Below are positions 30,279 to 40,126 of a stretch of 64,000 bases of DNA, piece after piece. Each line of letters begins with the position of its first letter. The stretch's first letter is position 1. This stretch comes from CAZVGZ01 sp964627605. Lineage in GTDB: Bacteria > Latescibacterota > MWCZ01 > CAZVGZ01. Where the stretch lies: positions 1 through 64,000 of the forward strand of contig CAZVGZ010000008.1 of NCBI GenBank assembly GCA_964627605.1, in the 5' to 3' direction. A program made the translations under genes and the position numbers. The notes under the pieces were generated by a model. The model made no database searches. It was not told the DNA's origin and saw only the letters and a list, made by a program, of their open reading frames with translations.

Positions 30279-32384
30279 ATGTCTGAAACACCATCTGACT
30301 CTCGCGCGGACGAAAACGATCCTCAGGATATTCAGTCGTCCGAGACTGGCGATCCCCAGCTCTCATGGTGGCAGAAGCTGAGGGGTGACGAGGACGTCGA
30401 AAAAGACACTCGCACCGAGTCGGAGATTCTCGAAGAGGAACGCCAAAGGTACGGCATGGATGCCGAACTGGAGGCTGAGCCCTACCTGAGCGGCCTGACT
30501 CTGCGAACGCTGGTCGGCGCACTGTTCGTTGCGGTCGTGATGATGCCAGCGTCAATCTATCTGTCGCTGGTGGTTGGTGAGGGTCTGGGGAGCGCGGCCC
30601 AGTGGGTCTCAATCATACTTTTCGCCGAGTTGGCTCGCAGGTCGTTTGCGCCGCTAAAACGGCAAGAGATATACATCCTGTTCATGCTGGCCACCAGTCT
30701 GGTGGGCGGCGGACCGTTTTTCGGAATAATTCGCACCGTCTACCTCCAGTACTCCCAGGAAGCTGCGGCGCTTGGTGTCGCGGAACGGCTCACCACTGAA
30801 AACATCTGGTGGGCTGTACCGCCCTACGGCTCTGAAGCGGTGATGCAGCGGACGTTTTGGCACTCTGATTTCTTTCCCATACTTGGGATGATGGTCATCG
30901 GTGCCGTCTTAGGCCGCTTTCAGACGCTGTCGGCCCACTATTTCCTGTTCCGCATCACCTCAGATATGGAGCGGCTGCCGTTCCCGATGGCTCCCATCGC
31001 AGCACAGGGGGTGACAGCGCTTGCTGAGGGACCTGAAGGAGAGTCTTGGCGATGGCGGATGTTCAGTACGGGTGCCATGGCGGGGATGCTGTTTGGGGCT
31101 GTATATGTGGGGGTTCCCACCGTCACCGGTCAGGTATTCGGAAAAGCGCTTGAGATAATCCCTATCCCGTGGATCGATTTCACGCGAGAGATCGGCAACA
31201 TACTCCCAGGTGCCATGCTCGGCATCACCACCGACATCGACGGATTCATCTGGGGCATGGTGATGCCGTTCCCCATCGTCTGCGGGCAGTTTATCACGAC
31301 GATGATAACCGCGATCATCTTGCCACCGTTTTTCGTTGACTGGGGGATATTTACCGGATGGCGTCCAGGTTTGGGCGTGATTCAGACGAGCGTGCTTCAC
31401 AGTCTGGACCTCTGGCTCAGCGTCGGCTTAGGGGTGGGTCTTCCAATAATGGTGCTTGGGTTCTGGCAGGGCGGCAAAGCTCTGTTTAAACCAGGATCGG
31501 CAAGGGGTTCGTTGGACCCCCCTGAGGGCCGAGGCGACGTCCAGCTTTGGATACCGTTCTCCATCTGGGTGGCGACATCCGCTGGCTTCGTTGCTATTAG
31601 CCACTGGCTCGTTCCTGATTTCCCGGTGTGGATCTATATAACTTTCGCATTCCTCTATACGCCGTTCATCAGCTATGTTGGTGCACGGATGATCGGTCAT
31701 GCTGGAAGGCATGTGGCGTTTCCGCCGGTTACTCAGGCGGCGTTTGTTCTGAGTGGCTACAAAGGAATCGCGATCTGGTGGGTCGGTGCCAACGTTCACG
31801 ATTTCTCCCAGGGCGTCTCTCACTTCAGGGAGATTGAGCTTACAAAAACCAAATTCATGAGCTACTTCGCAGTGGAGTTTCTCATGTACCCGATAACTTT
31901 CTTGCTGAGCTTTTTCTTCTGGTCTGTCATCTGGCAGATGAGCGAGATCCCATCATCGGCCTACCCCTACGCAATGCGGTTCTGGCCGAAACAGGTCTAC
32001 GACCAGTGCCTCTGGCAGACAGCTACGCTCCAGGGCAACTCGGTGATGCTGAACGCCATCAAATTCGACGTGATCGGATGGTCGGCAGTTGTCGGTGGTA
32101 TTCTCTACGGTGCGGTGCATTTCCTCCGGGCGTCACCGATGTGGTGGTACGGAATGATCGGCGGTTTTGGCGCTTGGCCCCACGGGATTTTGGTGACGTT
32201 CGCCGGCGCTCTCGCTGCTAAACTCTATTTCCACAAACGGTTCGGCCAGGACACCTGGTTTAAGTGGATGATTGTGGTCGCAGCAGGCTTTAGCTGCGGG
32301 CAGGGGCTTATCGGCATGGCTGGCGTGGCGATTGCACTTATCGCCGGTTCGATCACCCATAGCCCGTTCCAGGTCTTTCATTAG
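30279..32384 (+). CDS. OPT-superfamily-like membrane transporter
   Basis: An acidic, hydrophilic N-terminus of ~70 residues leads to about 14-16 membrane helices. The family's signature appears as MERLPFPMAPIAAQG near residue 230, with a second pattern around GGFGAWPHGILVTF near the end. At 701 residues it is of normal length. OPT/YSL proteins import peptides or metal chelates by proton coupling; this diverged bacterial subgroup has no defined substrate. It begins 93 bases after the giant M28-like/FtsX gene, and a broken URO-D gene follows 68 bases later, so all three may form one unit. The start ATG lacks a strong ribosome site but is the only plausible one. Confidence 0.8.
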   Translation: MSETPSDSRADENDPQDIQSSETGDPQLSWWQKLRGDEDVEKDTRTESEILEEERQRYGMDAELEAEPYLSGLTLRTLVGALFVAVVMMPASIYLSLVVGEGLGSAAQWVSIILFAELARRSFAPLKRQEIYILFMLATSLVGGGPFFGIIRTVYLQYSQEAAALGVAERLTTENIWWAVPPYGSEAVMQRTFWHSDFFPILGMMVIGAVLGRFQTLSAHYFLFRITSDMERLPFPMAPIAAQGVTALAEGPEGESWRWRMFSTGAMAGMLFGAVYVGVPTVTGQVFGKALEIIPIPWIDFTREIGNILPGAMLGITTDIDGFIWGMVMPFPIVCGQFITTMITAIILPPFFVDWGIFTGWRPGLGVIQTSVLHSLDLWLSVGLGVGLPIMVLGFWQGGKALFKPGSARGSLDPPEGRGDVQLWIPFSIWVATSAGFVAISHWLVPDFPVWIYITFAFLYTPFISYVGARMIGHAGRHVAFPPVTQAAFVLSGYKGIAIWWVGANVHDFSQGVSHFREIELTKTKFMSYFAVEFLMYPITFLLSFFFWSVIWQMSEIPSSAYPYAMRFWPKQVYDQCLWQTATLQGNSVMLNAIKFDVIGWSAVVGGILYGAVHFLRASPMWWYGMIGGFGAWPHGILVTFAGALAAKLYFHKRFGQDTWFKWMIVVAAGFSCGQGLIGMAGVAIALIAGSITHSPFQVFH

Positions 32385-32452
32385 AAATAGAGACGCTGGT
32401 AGATCAGCGCCCCAGGTTTTTTTGGGTATGGGACCGCCTGGTCTGCGGGTCT

Positions 32453-33624
32453 GTGCTTGAATCTATACACCTCTTTGAACCGGTGATCCCTGTGGCGACA
32501 CTTCCAGGCTCCGACACCGCACAGCTTGCGCTTGATACGATCATGCGCCGTCCCACAGACGGTGTTGCCACCTGGATGCTTCACATAATGGAGCACTCCC
32601 AAATTGAGCGGCTGGCGGGGGCTGACCCCGGGGCGTACAAAAGCGATCCGGTGGGCACATACGTCGATTTCCAGCTGGCAATCGGCACCTGCTGGGTTGA
32701 CCAGTTTATCCCCCTGAACTCTCAAGCGATGGGAACCCAAGGCTACGAGTCCGAGACCGAAAAAGGGGCCACTACGGGTGCCCATGAGGTGATCGCCGAT
32801 GGCATAGTGATAGACTCCGCCGAAGCGGTGGTCGAGCACATGGAATTTTTTGTTTTCCCCGAACTTGAGACGCAGCTTACCGGGTTTGAGGCAGAAGCTC
32901 ACATCATGCGGCTGGTGGATGACGAAGGATACTAGGTCCAGGCATCCTAAAAGGACCATACGCCTGCATACGGTTCCCGCACATGGCCTACGGGCGATAC
33001 GGCTACCAACACTATTTCACCGCCTACGCTCTCTATCCTGAAGTTATGGAGCGACACTTCTCACTTCAAGCCGATGTCGCGCTGCCGCTTAATCGGGCAA
33101 CCGCTCAGGCGGTTGTGGACTACGGCCTGCCCCCGATCATCCGATCGGACCACGATATGGCCGATTCCAGGGGCACCCTTGTCAGAACTGAAACTCTGGA
33201 TAAACTGTGGTTTCCACATTTCGCTCGCTCAATGGAGCCGTTGATATCTGCGGGAATACGGGTGATCTGGCACTGCGATGGGAATCTGATGGAGATGGTG
33301 CCCAGGCTTCTGGAAGTGGGGCTCTGCGGCTTTCAGGGGTTCCAGTATGAAGATGGCATGGATTACGAGAAAATCTGCCAGATGAAGACCAACGACGGCG
33401 ATGATCTGATAATTGTCGGCGGCGTATCTGTGACCCGCACACTCCCCTATGGCACTCCCAACGACGTCAAGCGCGAGATCGACTGGTTGGTGGACAACGG
33501 CCCCAAGACCGGCCTGTTCCTGGGCGGATCAAGCTCAATCACCCTTGGCGTCCCCTGGGCCAACATCGAGACCCTCGTCGAAGGCCTTACCTACTACCGT
33601 CAGCGTGGGCGGGCGGTCGCGTAA
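32453..33624 (+). pseudogene. frameshifted URO-D-like gene
   Basis: Two frames join to one ~390-residue URO-D-superfamily protein. The first (to 32935) ends AEAHIMRLVDDEGY then TAG. The second continues ILGPGILKGPY, FPHMAYGRYGYQHYF, SDHDMADSRGTL, WHCDGNLMEMVPRLLE and QGFQYEDGMDYEKI to GGSSSITLGVPWANIETL. Adding one base at about 32927 gives an uninterrupted VDDE-ILGPGILK junction, so a single deletion suffices. All other parts are well conserved, so the loss is recent or is an assembly error. The family probably handles corrinoid-linked methyl transfer or an unknown decarboxylation. The start (GTG at 32453) is approximate. Confidence 0.8.
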
Positions 33625-33849
33625 CTGGGGAACTGTCGAACGATCGCCGAGAAACCAGCGCCTATACCCTAAGATTTGTCTGCAGGCCTCAGGAATCTCG
33701 TTTGACACGGGCGGTTCGGGTCACGGGGTTGATTGACGGCTGTCGATTTAGCCATGACAGGCCGAATCTGCCGGTCGCGGAAACACCAATCTGCTCCTGA
33801 CCAGATGCAAAGCTCCATCGGCGATCTAGTTACCTGACAATTCGATAGC

Positions 33850-35289
33850 CTATCCTATCCTCATCTCCACTGCGCGGGCGGTTTTGAGGACGGTGGGTTC
33901 ATCGAAGCGTTTGCCCATGATCTGAACACCGATGGGCAGACCATCGTCTGTTGTGCCGCACGGCACAGAGATGCCAGGCACGCCAGCCAAGTTGGCGGTC
34001 ACTGTATATATGTCTTCCAAGTACATCGCCAGCGGATCGTCGGCTTTTTCCCCGATGCGGAACGCCGGGGTCGGTGCGGTTGGACCGATTACGACGTCGA
34101 CGGACTCAAACGCGCTGTCAAAATCTCGGCAGATTAGCGTCCGCACTTTCTGCGCTTTCAGGTAGTATGCGTCGTAGTATCCTGAGCTGAGCGCATAAGT
34201 CCCCAACAGAATCCGCCGCTTGACCTCCGCCCCAAACCCCTCACTGCGGGTTTTTCGATACATGTCGGTAAGCTCGGTGGCATTCTCCGCCCGAAAACCG
34301 TATTTGACACCGTCGTAACGCGCAAGGTTCGCTGAGGCTTCAGAGGTTGCGATCAGATAGTAGGTAGGGATGCCGTGCGACAGGTGCGGCAGCGAGACTT
34401 TGTGAATCTCGGCACCGTCGTCCGAAAGCCGGTCAATCACTCTGCGGACCGAGGTCTCAATTTCAGGGTCGAGCCCTTCGCCAAAACACTCGGTTATTAC
34501 GCCGACACGCAAGCCTTTGGGACCACTGTCAAGACCATGTGAATAATTCGGCACGAGCTCATCTGCGCAGGTAGAGTCGTTCTTGTCGGCACCGGCGATC
34601 ACGCCTAACATGAGCGCTGCGTCTTTCACAGCGCCTGCAAATGGTCCGATCTGGTCCAGAGATGAAGCAAAAGCAACCAGACCGTAGCGCGAGACACGAC
34701 CGTAGGTGGGTTTTAGGCCCACGACGCCGCAGAAGCTCGCAGGTTGCCTGATTGACCCTCCAGTGTCGGTTCCCAACGCGAGAACAGCTTCTCCAGCGGC
34801 CACCGCCGCAGCAGACCCTCCACTTGATCCGCCTGGTACCCTCTCCAAATCGTGCGGATTCTTTGTGGTTTTGAAGGCTGAGTGCTCCGTGGAGGAGCCC
34901 ATGGCGAACTCGTCGAGATTGGTCTTCCCGACGATGATGGCGTCGGCGGCTTTGAGCCGTTCTATCACTGTGGCGTCGTACGGCGGAACGAAGTTGTCTA
35001 GAATTTTTGATCCGCACGTCGTCGTCTTTCCGTCGGTGCAGATGATGTCTTTAATCGCGATCGGTATTCCAGCGAGCGGCCCAAGCGTCGAGTCGCCCTG
35101 CTCGGCGCGTTTATCTATGATTTTCGCCAGATCGCGAGCCTGATCGTCCCAGACGTCCAGATATGCACCGACTTCACCATCGCGACGGTCGATGGTGCTG
35201 AGCACCTGGTCCACCAGATCGACTGACTTGGTCTCACCACTACGTATTCTCGGCGCAAGTATGTGCGCCTTCAGACTCACGTCCTCCAC
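33850..35289 (-). CDS. gatA: glutamyl-tRNA(Gln) amidotransferase subunit A
   Basis: GatA releases ammonia from glutamine so that GatB can convert Glu-tRNA(Gln) to Gln-tRNA(Gln). The amidase signature is complete: catalytic Lys in GIPIAIKDII, and the Ser pair in PGGSSGGSAAAVAAGEA and GTDTGGSIRQPAS. GLKPTYGRVSRYGL is typical of GatA rather than other amidases. The GTG start is supported by GAGGAGG four to five bases upstream. The 479-residue length is usual. gatB and gatC are not in the window. It is the last gene of the 34-45 kb minus-strand block, 184 bases after the DUF4321 gene. The gene ends in TAG, so UAG is a true stop here. Confidence 0.95.
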   Translation of the reverse strand: MEDVSLKAHILAPRIRSGETKSVDLVDQVLSTIDRRDGEVGAYLDVWDDQARDLAKIIDKRAEQGDSTLGPLAGIPIAIKDIICTDGKTTTCGSKILDNFVPPYDATVIERLKAADAIIVGKTNLDEFAMGSSTEHSAFKTTKNPHDLERVPGGSSGGSAAAVAAGEAVLALGTDTGGSIRQPASFCGVVGLKPTYGRVSRYGLVAFASSLDQIGPFAGAVKDAALMLGVIAGADKNDSTCADELVPNYSHGLDSGPKGLRVGVITECFGEGLDPEIETSVRRVIDRLSDDGAEIHKVSLPHLSHGIPTYYLIATSEASANLARYDGVKYGFRAENATELTDMYRKTRSEGFGAEVKRRILLGTYALSSGYYDAYYLKAQKVRTLICRDFDSAFESVDVVIGPTAPTPAFRIGEKADDPLAMYLEDIYTVTANLAGVPGISVPCGTTDDGLPIGVQIMGKRFDEPTVLKTARAVEMRIG

Positions 35290-35473
35290 TCATCCTCCTC
35301 AACTATTTATTAGACGTGTCGACGAAAAAACTCTAGTGTCGGCTGATTCCCATCCGCTGCTGAGCAGATCGTAGCAAGGCTCGGTGCAGCCCAAACCTCA
35401 AGACGCCCAGATAAACCAGAGCGCCGACAGCACGGCATACCTGCTGTGTAGCTGCACCTAGTCATGTCCGCAT

Positions 35474-35743
35474 CTACATCCGGTTTTTCCAGTAGAAGAA
35501 GCCGAACAAAATACCTAGAAGACTGAAGCCGTTGACACCGATGCTGAAACCAAACGTGGCCGTCGCAAGAATGGAGTTGAGCGTCACCGCCGCGAACGTG
35601 TAGCGGTAGGTCTCTACCAGCACCAGATAGACCACGCTGGTGTCGTGGATAAGACGTCCAAAAATCTCGCCAACGACCATTCCGAACAGCAGACCCACCA
35701 TCACGCAGATGAGCAGGGCACCAAGACTGGGTTGTCTGGGCAT
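35474..35743 (-). CDS. DUF4321 small membrane protein
   Basis: This 89-residue protein has a first helix of the form ALLICVMVGLLFGMVVGEIFGRL and a second near the end (SLLGILFGFFYW). This matches the DUF4321 family of two-helix inner-membrane proteins, whose function is unknown. It starts on the last base of the phosphatidylserine synthase gene, so the two are translationally coupled. Confidence 0.7.
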   Translation of the reverse strand: MPRQPSLGALLICVMVGLLFGMVVGEIFGRLIHDTSVVYLVLVETYRYTFAAVTLNSILATATFGFSIGVNGFSLLGILFGFFYWKNRM

Positions 35744-36498
35744 CAGTGGCTTCCGCTATCCTCAGTGGAGACAGCCTCATCGATCTTTGTTTCTGGGTGA
35801 TGAATGACCCTTACTAGTGCGCGGGCGAGTCCGACGCCAACGTAGACCGCCGCGACAATTAAGAAGGCTTCGTTGGACCATACCCCCATCGCCGCGACAA
35901 CTCCAAACGCGATCACCGGTCTGATTTTGCTTCCTTCAGAGTTCCACGCCAAACCGGTCATCGTGTCGTAGCGCACTTTTGAGACCATCAGAAGCGCTGT
36001 GAGGACCGTAAGCGGCGCGAAAAGTGAGATGACGTTTGCGTCACCCCCAAAAGCTTTTGAATCGAAAATGACCAGCGAGGCTATTGTCCCTGCTGCGGCT
36101 GGTATAGGGAGACCCTTGAATTCGGCTTTGTCGAACCCTTTTAGCTGGGTGTTGAACCGTGCGAGCCTGAGAGCACCACACGCGAAAAACAGAAATGCCA
36201 GCGCCAGACCCAAATGCCCAGGTAGTTGGTAGTATTGGTGAAGCAGAATCGCAGGTGCCATCCCGAAGGAGCACACGTCCGCCAGCGAATCGAGTTCAAC
36301 GCCAAACTGACTCTGGGCTTTGATCAAACGCGCGATCATGCCGTCCAGGGCATCAAAAACCGCCGCCGCCATAATAAGCCAAGCCGCCGCGATGTAGCCG
36401 CTGTCGTCCGGTTTTACTGCGTACCACACCGACAAAAAACCGCAGAAAAGGTTTCCCAACGTCATCAAGGTGGGCATGGTTGCACGTAGATATGTCAT
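35743..36498 (-). CDS. pssA: CDP-diacylglycerol-serine O-phosphatidyltransferase
   Basis: The enzyme makes phosphatidylserine from CDP-diacylglycerol and serine in the inner membrane. The full CDP-alcohol phosphotransferase motif is visible in DALDGMIARLIKAQS...GVELDSLAD, with all the conserved Asp, Gly and Arg in register. About seven membrane helices are present and the 251-residue length is normal. The gene overlaps the upstream psd gene by four bases (ATGA), so the product is handed directly to the decarboxylase. Confidence 0.9.
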   Translation of the reverse strand: MTYLRATMPTLMTLGNLFCGFLSVWYAVKPDDSGYIAAAWLIMAAAVFDALDGMIARLIKAQSQFGVELDSLADVCSFGMAPAILLHQYYQLPGHLGLALAFLFFACGALRLARFNTQLKGFDKAEFKGLPIPAAAGTIASLVIFDSKAFGGDANVISLFAPLTVLTALLMVSKVRYDTMTGLAWNSEGSKIRPVIAFGVVAAMGVWSNEAFLIVAAVYVGVGLARALVRVIHHPETKIDEAVSTEDSGSH

Positions 36499-37133
36499 GG
36501 CATTACTCCAAGGATTGTCTCTCCGGCGCTGACACGGTCGCCTATGGCGGCCGATATCTTCGCTCCGTCAGGGATTATTACGTCCATTCGCGAACCGAAC
36601 CTAATCAACCCGAAACGCTCGCCGGTGGTGACTCTCTGGCCTGGTTCCAGGCGACAGACGATTCGTCGGGCTACGATGCCTGCGATCTGCTTGAAAGCCA
36701 TCGGACCATGGGGTGTGTCTACTGAAATATACGTCTGCTCGTTGTCGAGAGAGGCTTTGTCGTCATACGCCGCCAAAAATTTCCCAGGTACATACCGCAC
36801 ATCAGTGACAACTCCACTCACTGGAATGCGGTTGACATGCACGTTAAAGGCCGAGAGGAAAACGCTGATCCGCTGGGCGTTGGGGCCCACATTGGGGTCG
36901 TCTTGCTTTACGATCTCAACCACTTTGCCATCCGCTGGAGAGACAACCGCTTTTTCAACATTGGGAGGAATGCGATCGGGATCGCGAAAAAAGAAACCAA
37001 CGAATACCGTCAGCGCGGTCAGAAGCAACGCCAAGCCAATGATCCACCCGGACCGATGGATGTAAAACGCTACCCACGCCAGAGCCATCGGTGTCGCTGC
37101 TATCAGTACAAACGGCCAACCTTCTCTCGCCAC
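36495..37133 (-). CDS. psd: phosphatidylserine decarboxylase, short type
   Basis: This enzyme converts phosphatidylserine to phosphatidylethanolamine with a pyruvoyl group made by self-cleavage. Two N-terminal helices anchor it. FFRDPDR, SPADGKV, FLSAFNVHVNR and IRFGSRMDV are present; the last holds the Gly-Ser cleavage site. At 212 residues it belongs to the short class. It overlaps pssA by four bases, completing a psd-pssA pair. Confidence 0.92.
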   Translation of the reverse strand: MAREGWPFVLIAATPMALAWVAFYIHRSGWIIGLALLLTALTVFVGFFFRDPDRIPPNVEKAVVSPADGKVVEIVKQDDPNVGPNAQRISVFLSAFNVHVNRIPVSGVVTDVRYVPGKFLAAYDDKASLDNEQTYISVDTPHGPMAFKQIAGIVARRIVCRLEPGQRVTTGERFGLIRFGSRMDVIIPDGAKISAAIGDRVSAGETILGVMP

Positions 37134-37166
37134 TCTATCTCTCTAGCTAATCGTTAACCAAATCGT

Positions 37167-38405
37167 CTATCGCGGGCGTCGCCGTCGGCTCCGAGGGTTC
37201 TCCTCCAGCAGAATCTCCGCCGCACGCCTGCTGCCGTCTCTGATGACCCCCAGCACCACAACATCCCCAACTATTGCGCCCAAAAAATGTGCCTGAACAT
37301 CGTTCACACTTCTGACCTGTTTGCCCTCCACCGCTATGATTACGTCGCCCCGAATAAGTCCTGCTTTGTCGCCAGGGCTTTTGGACACCACATCAGTAAT
37401 AATAGCGCCGTCGTCAGATTCTAGTCCTAAACTTTGGGCTATCCAAGGGTTGAGGTCTTGTGTGCTGACCCCAGTCCAGACGTTGTGACGGACGGTGCCA
37501 TGACGCAGCAGATCATCCATGACCACTTTTGCGCGGTTGATCGGAATCGCAAAACCGATGCCAAGCGAGCCGCCACTGCGTGAGAATATAAAGGTGTTGA
37601 TGCCGATCACCTCACCGTCGCCGTTGACCAGCGGGCCGCCGCTGTTGCCCTGATTGATCGACGCGTCGGTCTGTATCATGCTGCGGTAGGCGCGTGGCTC
37701 ACTGTCTTCCGGGTCGAAATCACGGTCCAACGCGCTTATTACACCTACGGTCACTGTGGGTTTGGAGTCCCTGATAAGGAACCCAAACGGGTTCCCAATC
37801 GCGATGGCCCACTCTCCGATGATAAGGTTGTCGGAGTTGCCTAGCACAGCTGGTCGAAGACTATCAGCTTCGATTTTCACCACCGCTAAGTCGGAGACCT
37901 GATCTGGTTCGCCTACTAGCTTGCCGACGAACTGCTCACCGGTGGGAAGACTCACTACAATCTGTTCAGCGTTGCGAACGACATGCTCATTGGTGACTAT
38001 GTGTCCTTGTTCAGTGACTATAACACCTGAACCCATGGACTCTATTCGGCGAACCCTCTGCCGCCCCATATCCGGGAAAAAGAGGTCCCACAGCGGATCG
38101 CGGCGTCGCCTGGAGGTGTGTTCGCGTCTTAGCTGCGTCACGCTAAGTGTCACCACTGCTGGAGCCATCCGCTCCACGGCGCGAACGATGGCTGTCCTGC
38201 GGCTCTCACTGATGGGAACCGTCGTGTTGGCGTTGGAATACTCCGGGCCTAGAGCGAGTTCCACTGTCTGCGATTGTCCATCCGATGTCTTGATCACGCG
38301 AGGGTAGAGCCAAGCCGTCGCCAAAACCCCCACGAGGAGTCCCAACCAGAAACGGCGACGCGCTGGTATTGCTGCCTTATCGGACAGGTATGGTGAACTG
38401 TTCAT
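37167..38405 (-). CDS. HtrA/Deg-type serine protease with one PDZ domain
   Basis: The protein is a periplasmic quality-control protease. Starting at the ATG at 38405 gives a short cytoplasmic tail and one N-terminal membrane anchor (RRFWLGLLVGVLATAWLYP). The trypsin-like domain carries all three catalytic residues: His in VTNEHVVRNA, Asp in VSDLAVVKI and Ser in NQGNSGGPL. One PDZ domain follows (SPGDKAGLIRGDVIIAVEGK), and the C-terminus is basic. The frame is open to 38516, but that start would lie deeper inside truA. The chosen start overlaps the 3' end of truA by 29 bases. Confidence 0.9.
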   Translation of the reverse strand: MNSSPYLSDKAAIPARRRFWLGLLVGVLATAWLYPRVIKTSDGQSQTVELALGPEYSNANTTVPISESRRTAIVRAVERMAPAVVTLSVTQLRREHTSRRRRDPLWDLFFPDMGRQRVRRIESMGSGVIVTEQGHIVTNEHVVRNAEQIVVSLPTGEQFVGKLVGEPDQVSDLAVVKIEADSLRPAVLGNSDNLIIGEWAIAIGNPFGFLIRDSKPTVTVGVISALDRDFDPEDSEPRAYRSMIQTDASINQGNSGGPLVNGDGEVIGINTFIFSRSGGSLGIGFAIPINRAKVVMDDLLRHGTVRHNVWTGVSTQDLNPWIAQSLGLESDDGAIITDVVSKSPGDKAGLIRGDVIIAVEGKQVRSVNDVQAHFLGAIVGDVVVLGVIRDGSRRAAEILLEENPRSRRRRPR

Positions 38406-39144
38406 CGTAGAACACCTGTATGAGACAGAGGCCGTGGGCCGGAGCCGACTGACCTGCTGCACGACAGTCTCGCAAAGCGATAATGTCGCGCATCGAGTCT
38501 TTCGGGCGGTTGCCACGACCTACCGCTACCAACGTCCCCACCACCGATCGTACAAGGTTGATGAGGAACCGATTCGCGATCAAGTCGAGCTGTATCTCGC
38601 CTTCGCGTTCAGATATCTCCGATACATACATGTTGACGGTGGTGTTGCGATCCACCGCCTCTCTACGTTCGCAAAATGAGGCCAGATCGTTTGTTTCCAC
38701 CAGCGTTTCAGCGTCAGAGGTCATAGCCTCAACATCAAGCCCACTAGGCACATACCATACTTGATTTCGCCCCAACGCCACAGGACGGTTTGTTATGCGA
38801 TAGCGATAGTGCCTCGCCGTAGCTGAGAAACGGGCATGGAAGGCCGAGTCTGCGTCTGCGACTTTACGGATCACTACATCTTCGCCTATTAGTCCGTTTA
38901 ATCCCCGGTAGAGTTTGGCGCACTCCACCGCGCTACTGGTCTCAAGGTTGGCGACCTACCCCATCGCATGAACGGTGCTGTCTGTGCGGCCAGCCCCGAT
39001 CACCCGCATCGGATGTCCAAGGATGGTCTCTAGGGCTGTTACAATCTCGCCTTGGACGGTTCGTTGGCCTGGCTAGGATTGCCAGCCGACAAAGCCACCG
39101 CCGTCATACTCGATATCCAATCTCAGGTTTCGCGCACTATTCAC
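38377..39144 (-). pseudogene. truA: tRNA pseudouridine synthase A interrupted by two amber codons
   Basis: TruA modifies U38-40 in the tRNA anticodon arm. One uninterrupted register of 256 codons reads LRLDIEYDGGGFVGWQS-stop-PGQRTVQGEI, then GAGRTDSTVHAMG-stop-VANLE, then FHARFSATARHYRYRI and the APAHGLCLIQVFYDE end. TAG at 39073 and TAG at 38956 both stand where TruA proteins have Gln (QPGxRTVQ and HAxGQV), so each needs one CAG-to-TAG change. The catalytic Asp in GRTD is kept. NRFLINLVR has lost the usual Tyr, which favours decay. Without readthrough only residues after a GTG at 38928 could be made, and these lack the active site. It lies 223 bases behind ecfT, the classical neighbour. Confidence 0.85.
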
Positions 39145-39367
39145 GTCATTCCAGTCGGCCTTGGTACCTGGTGTCTCACTACGAAGATGGGGTCCGCTTT
39201 GATATTACGAAACAGGGGCGAACCGGCCAAGATGAATGGTGTCTACACCCATCGGGAGATCGGCGTTGTAGGGATGGTCAGAATGCGGATAGCGCGTTCG
39301 ACCGGTCCGCAGTCTGCACCAAGAATGGAAAGGGACAGATCAATAAAGGGGCACATCTGGTCCGCGA

Positions 39368-40126
39368 TCAAACCATCTGCGCGTCAATCCACCACCCAGC
39401 GCAGCACAACGCAGCGACGGCGACGACCGCCAGCGCGTCAGTGGCATCGAATCTGAGAGTTTTTAGCGACGTGCGCGGTTTTCCTGGGACATACCCTCGG
39501 CTTTCCATGGCGCGCGCCAGGTTGTCCGCTCGCGCAAATGCCCTCTCAAACAGCGCGCTTATAAGCGGAACTGCGGCGTCCAATTTGCGCTTGACACCAC
39601 TTAGGTCCGCGCCCCTAGCGGCTTGGGCGCGCATGATCGACCTCGCTTCATCCAAAACAATCGGCGCAAATCTGAGCGCAATCCCCAGCGCTGCCGTCAT
39701 GGGCTCCACAGGCACTCGAAGCCTGACAAGCGGTTTTCCAAGTCGCGTCAGACCGTCCACCAGTTCAACCGGCGCGGTGGTCCAACTGAGCGCAGAGGCG
39801 GCAAGTATCACAGCCAGAAGCCTCAACCCCATCAACGCTCCCATCTCCAGACCGCCCAAACCCCCACTGGCGATGTGCGCCCCAACGGCGACGACCACCA
39901 GCACCATGTACGGCCGCACGCTCCTAAGGAGAAAGCTCCACGGCAGCCCGGCGACTCTGGAGGTGATTAAAACCGCACATCCGGTCAGACACGCCATCGC
40001 CCATCCGCCCGCCGTCACCGTGCAGATCGACATCGCCAGGGTTGAGGCGAGTTTCGTTCTAGGGTCCAACCTGTGGATCACAGTTCCACCTGGGAAATAG
40101 CGACCCAGTGATATGTCTTTCAGCAT
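39368..40126 (-). CDS. ecfT: energy-coupling factor transporter T component
   Basis: EcfT joins the substrate-binding S component to the two ATPases of an ECF vitamin or metal importer. The HRLDPRTKLASTLAM start, about five membrane helices and the two coupling-helix motifs AQAARGAD and AMESRGYVPG identify it. Its start codon overlaps the stop of the preceding SPOR gene by one base. The ATPases are not in the window. The Gx transporter upstream in the same block could be its S component, and truA lies downstream as in many genomes. Confidence 0.9.
   Translation of the reverse strand: MLKDISLGRYFPGGTVIHRLDPRTKLASTLAMSICTVTAGGWAMACLTGCAVLITSRVAGLPWSFLLRSVRPYMVLVVVAVGAHIASGGLGGLEMGALMGLRLLAVILAASALSWTTAPVELVDGLTRLGKPLVRLRVPVEPMTAALGIALRFAPIVLDEARSIMRAQAARGADLSGVKRKLDAAVPLISALFERAFARADNLARAMESRGYVPGKPRTSLKTLRFDATDALAVVAVAALCCAGWWIDAQMV

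Noticed and set aside
38956..39075. UAG read as glutamine throughout the genome
   Set aside because: fabI ends in TAG directly after its conserved NIMGM terminus, and gatA and leuB also end in TAG. At most a gene-specific readthrough is possible.
39145..39367. missing gene between ecfT and truA
   Set aside because: The minus strand is broken in all frames and shows no recognisable motif; the gap may be truA leader or decayed sequence, but nothing can be supported.
39171..40100. 309-residue plus-strand open frame opposite ecfT
   Set aside because: It is Ser/Thr/Arg-rich, without any domain, and lies antisense to a clear EcfT.
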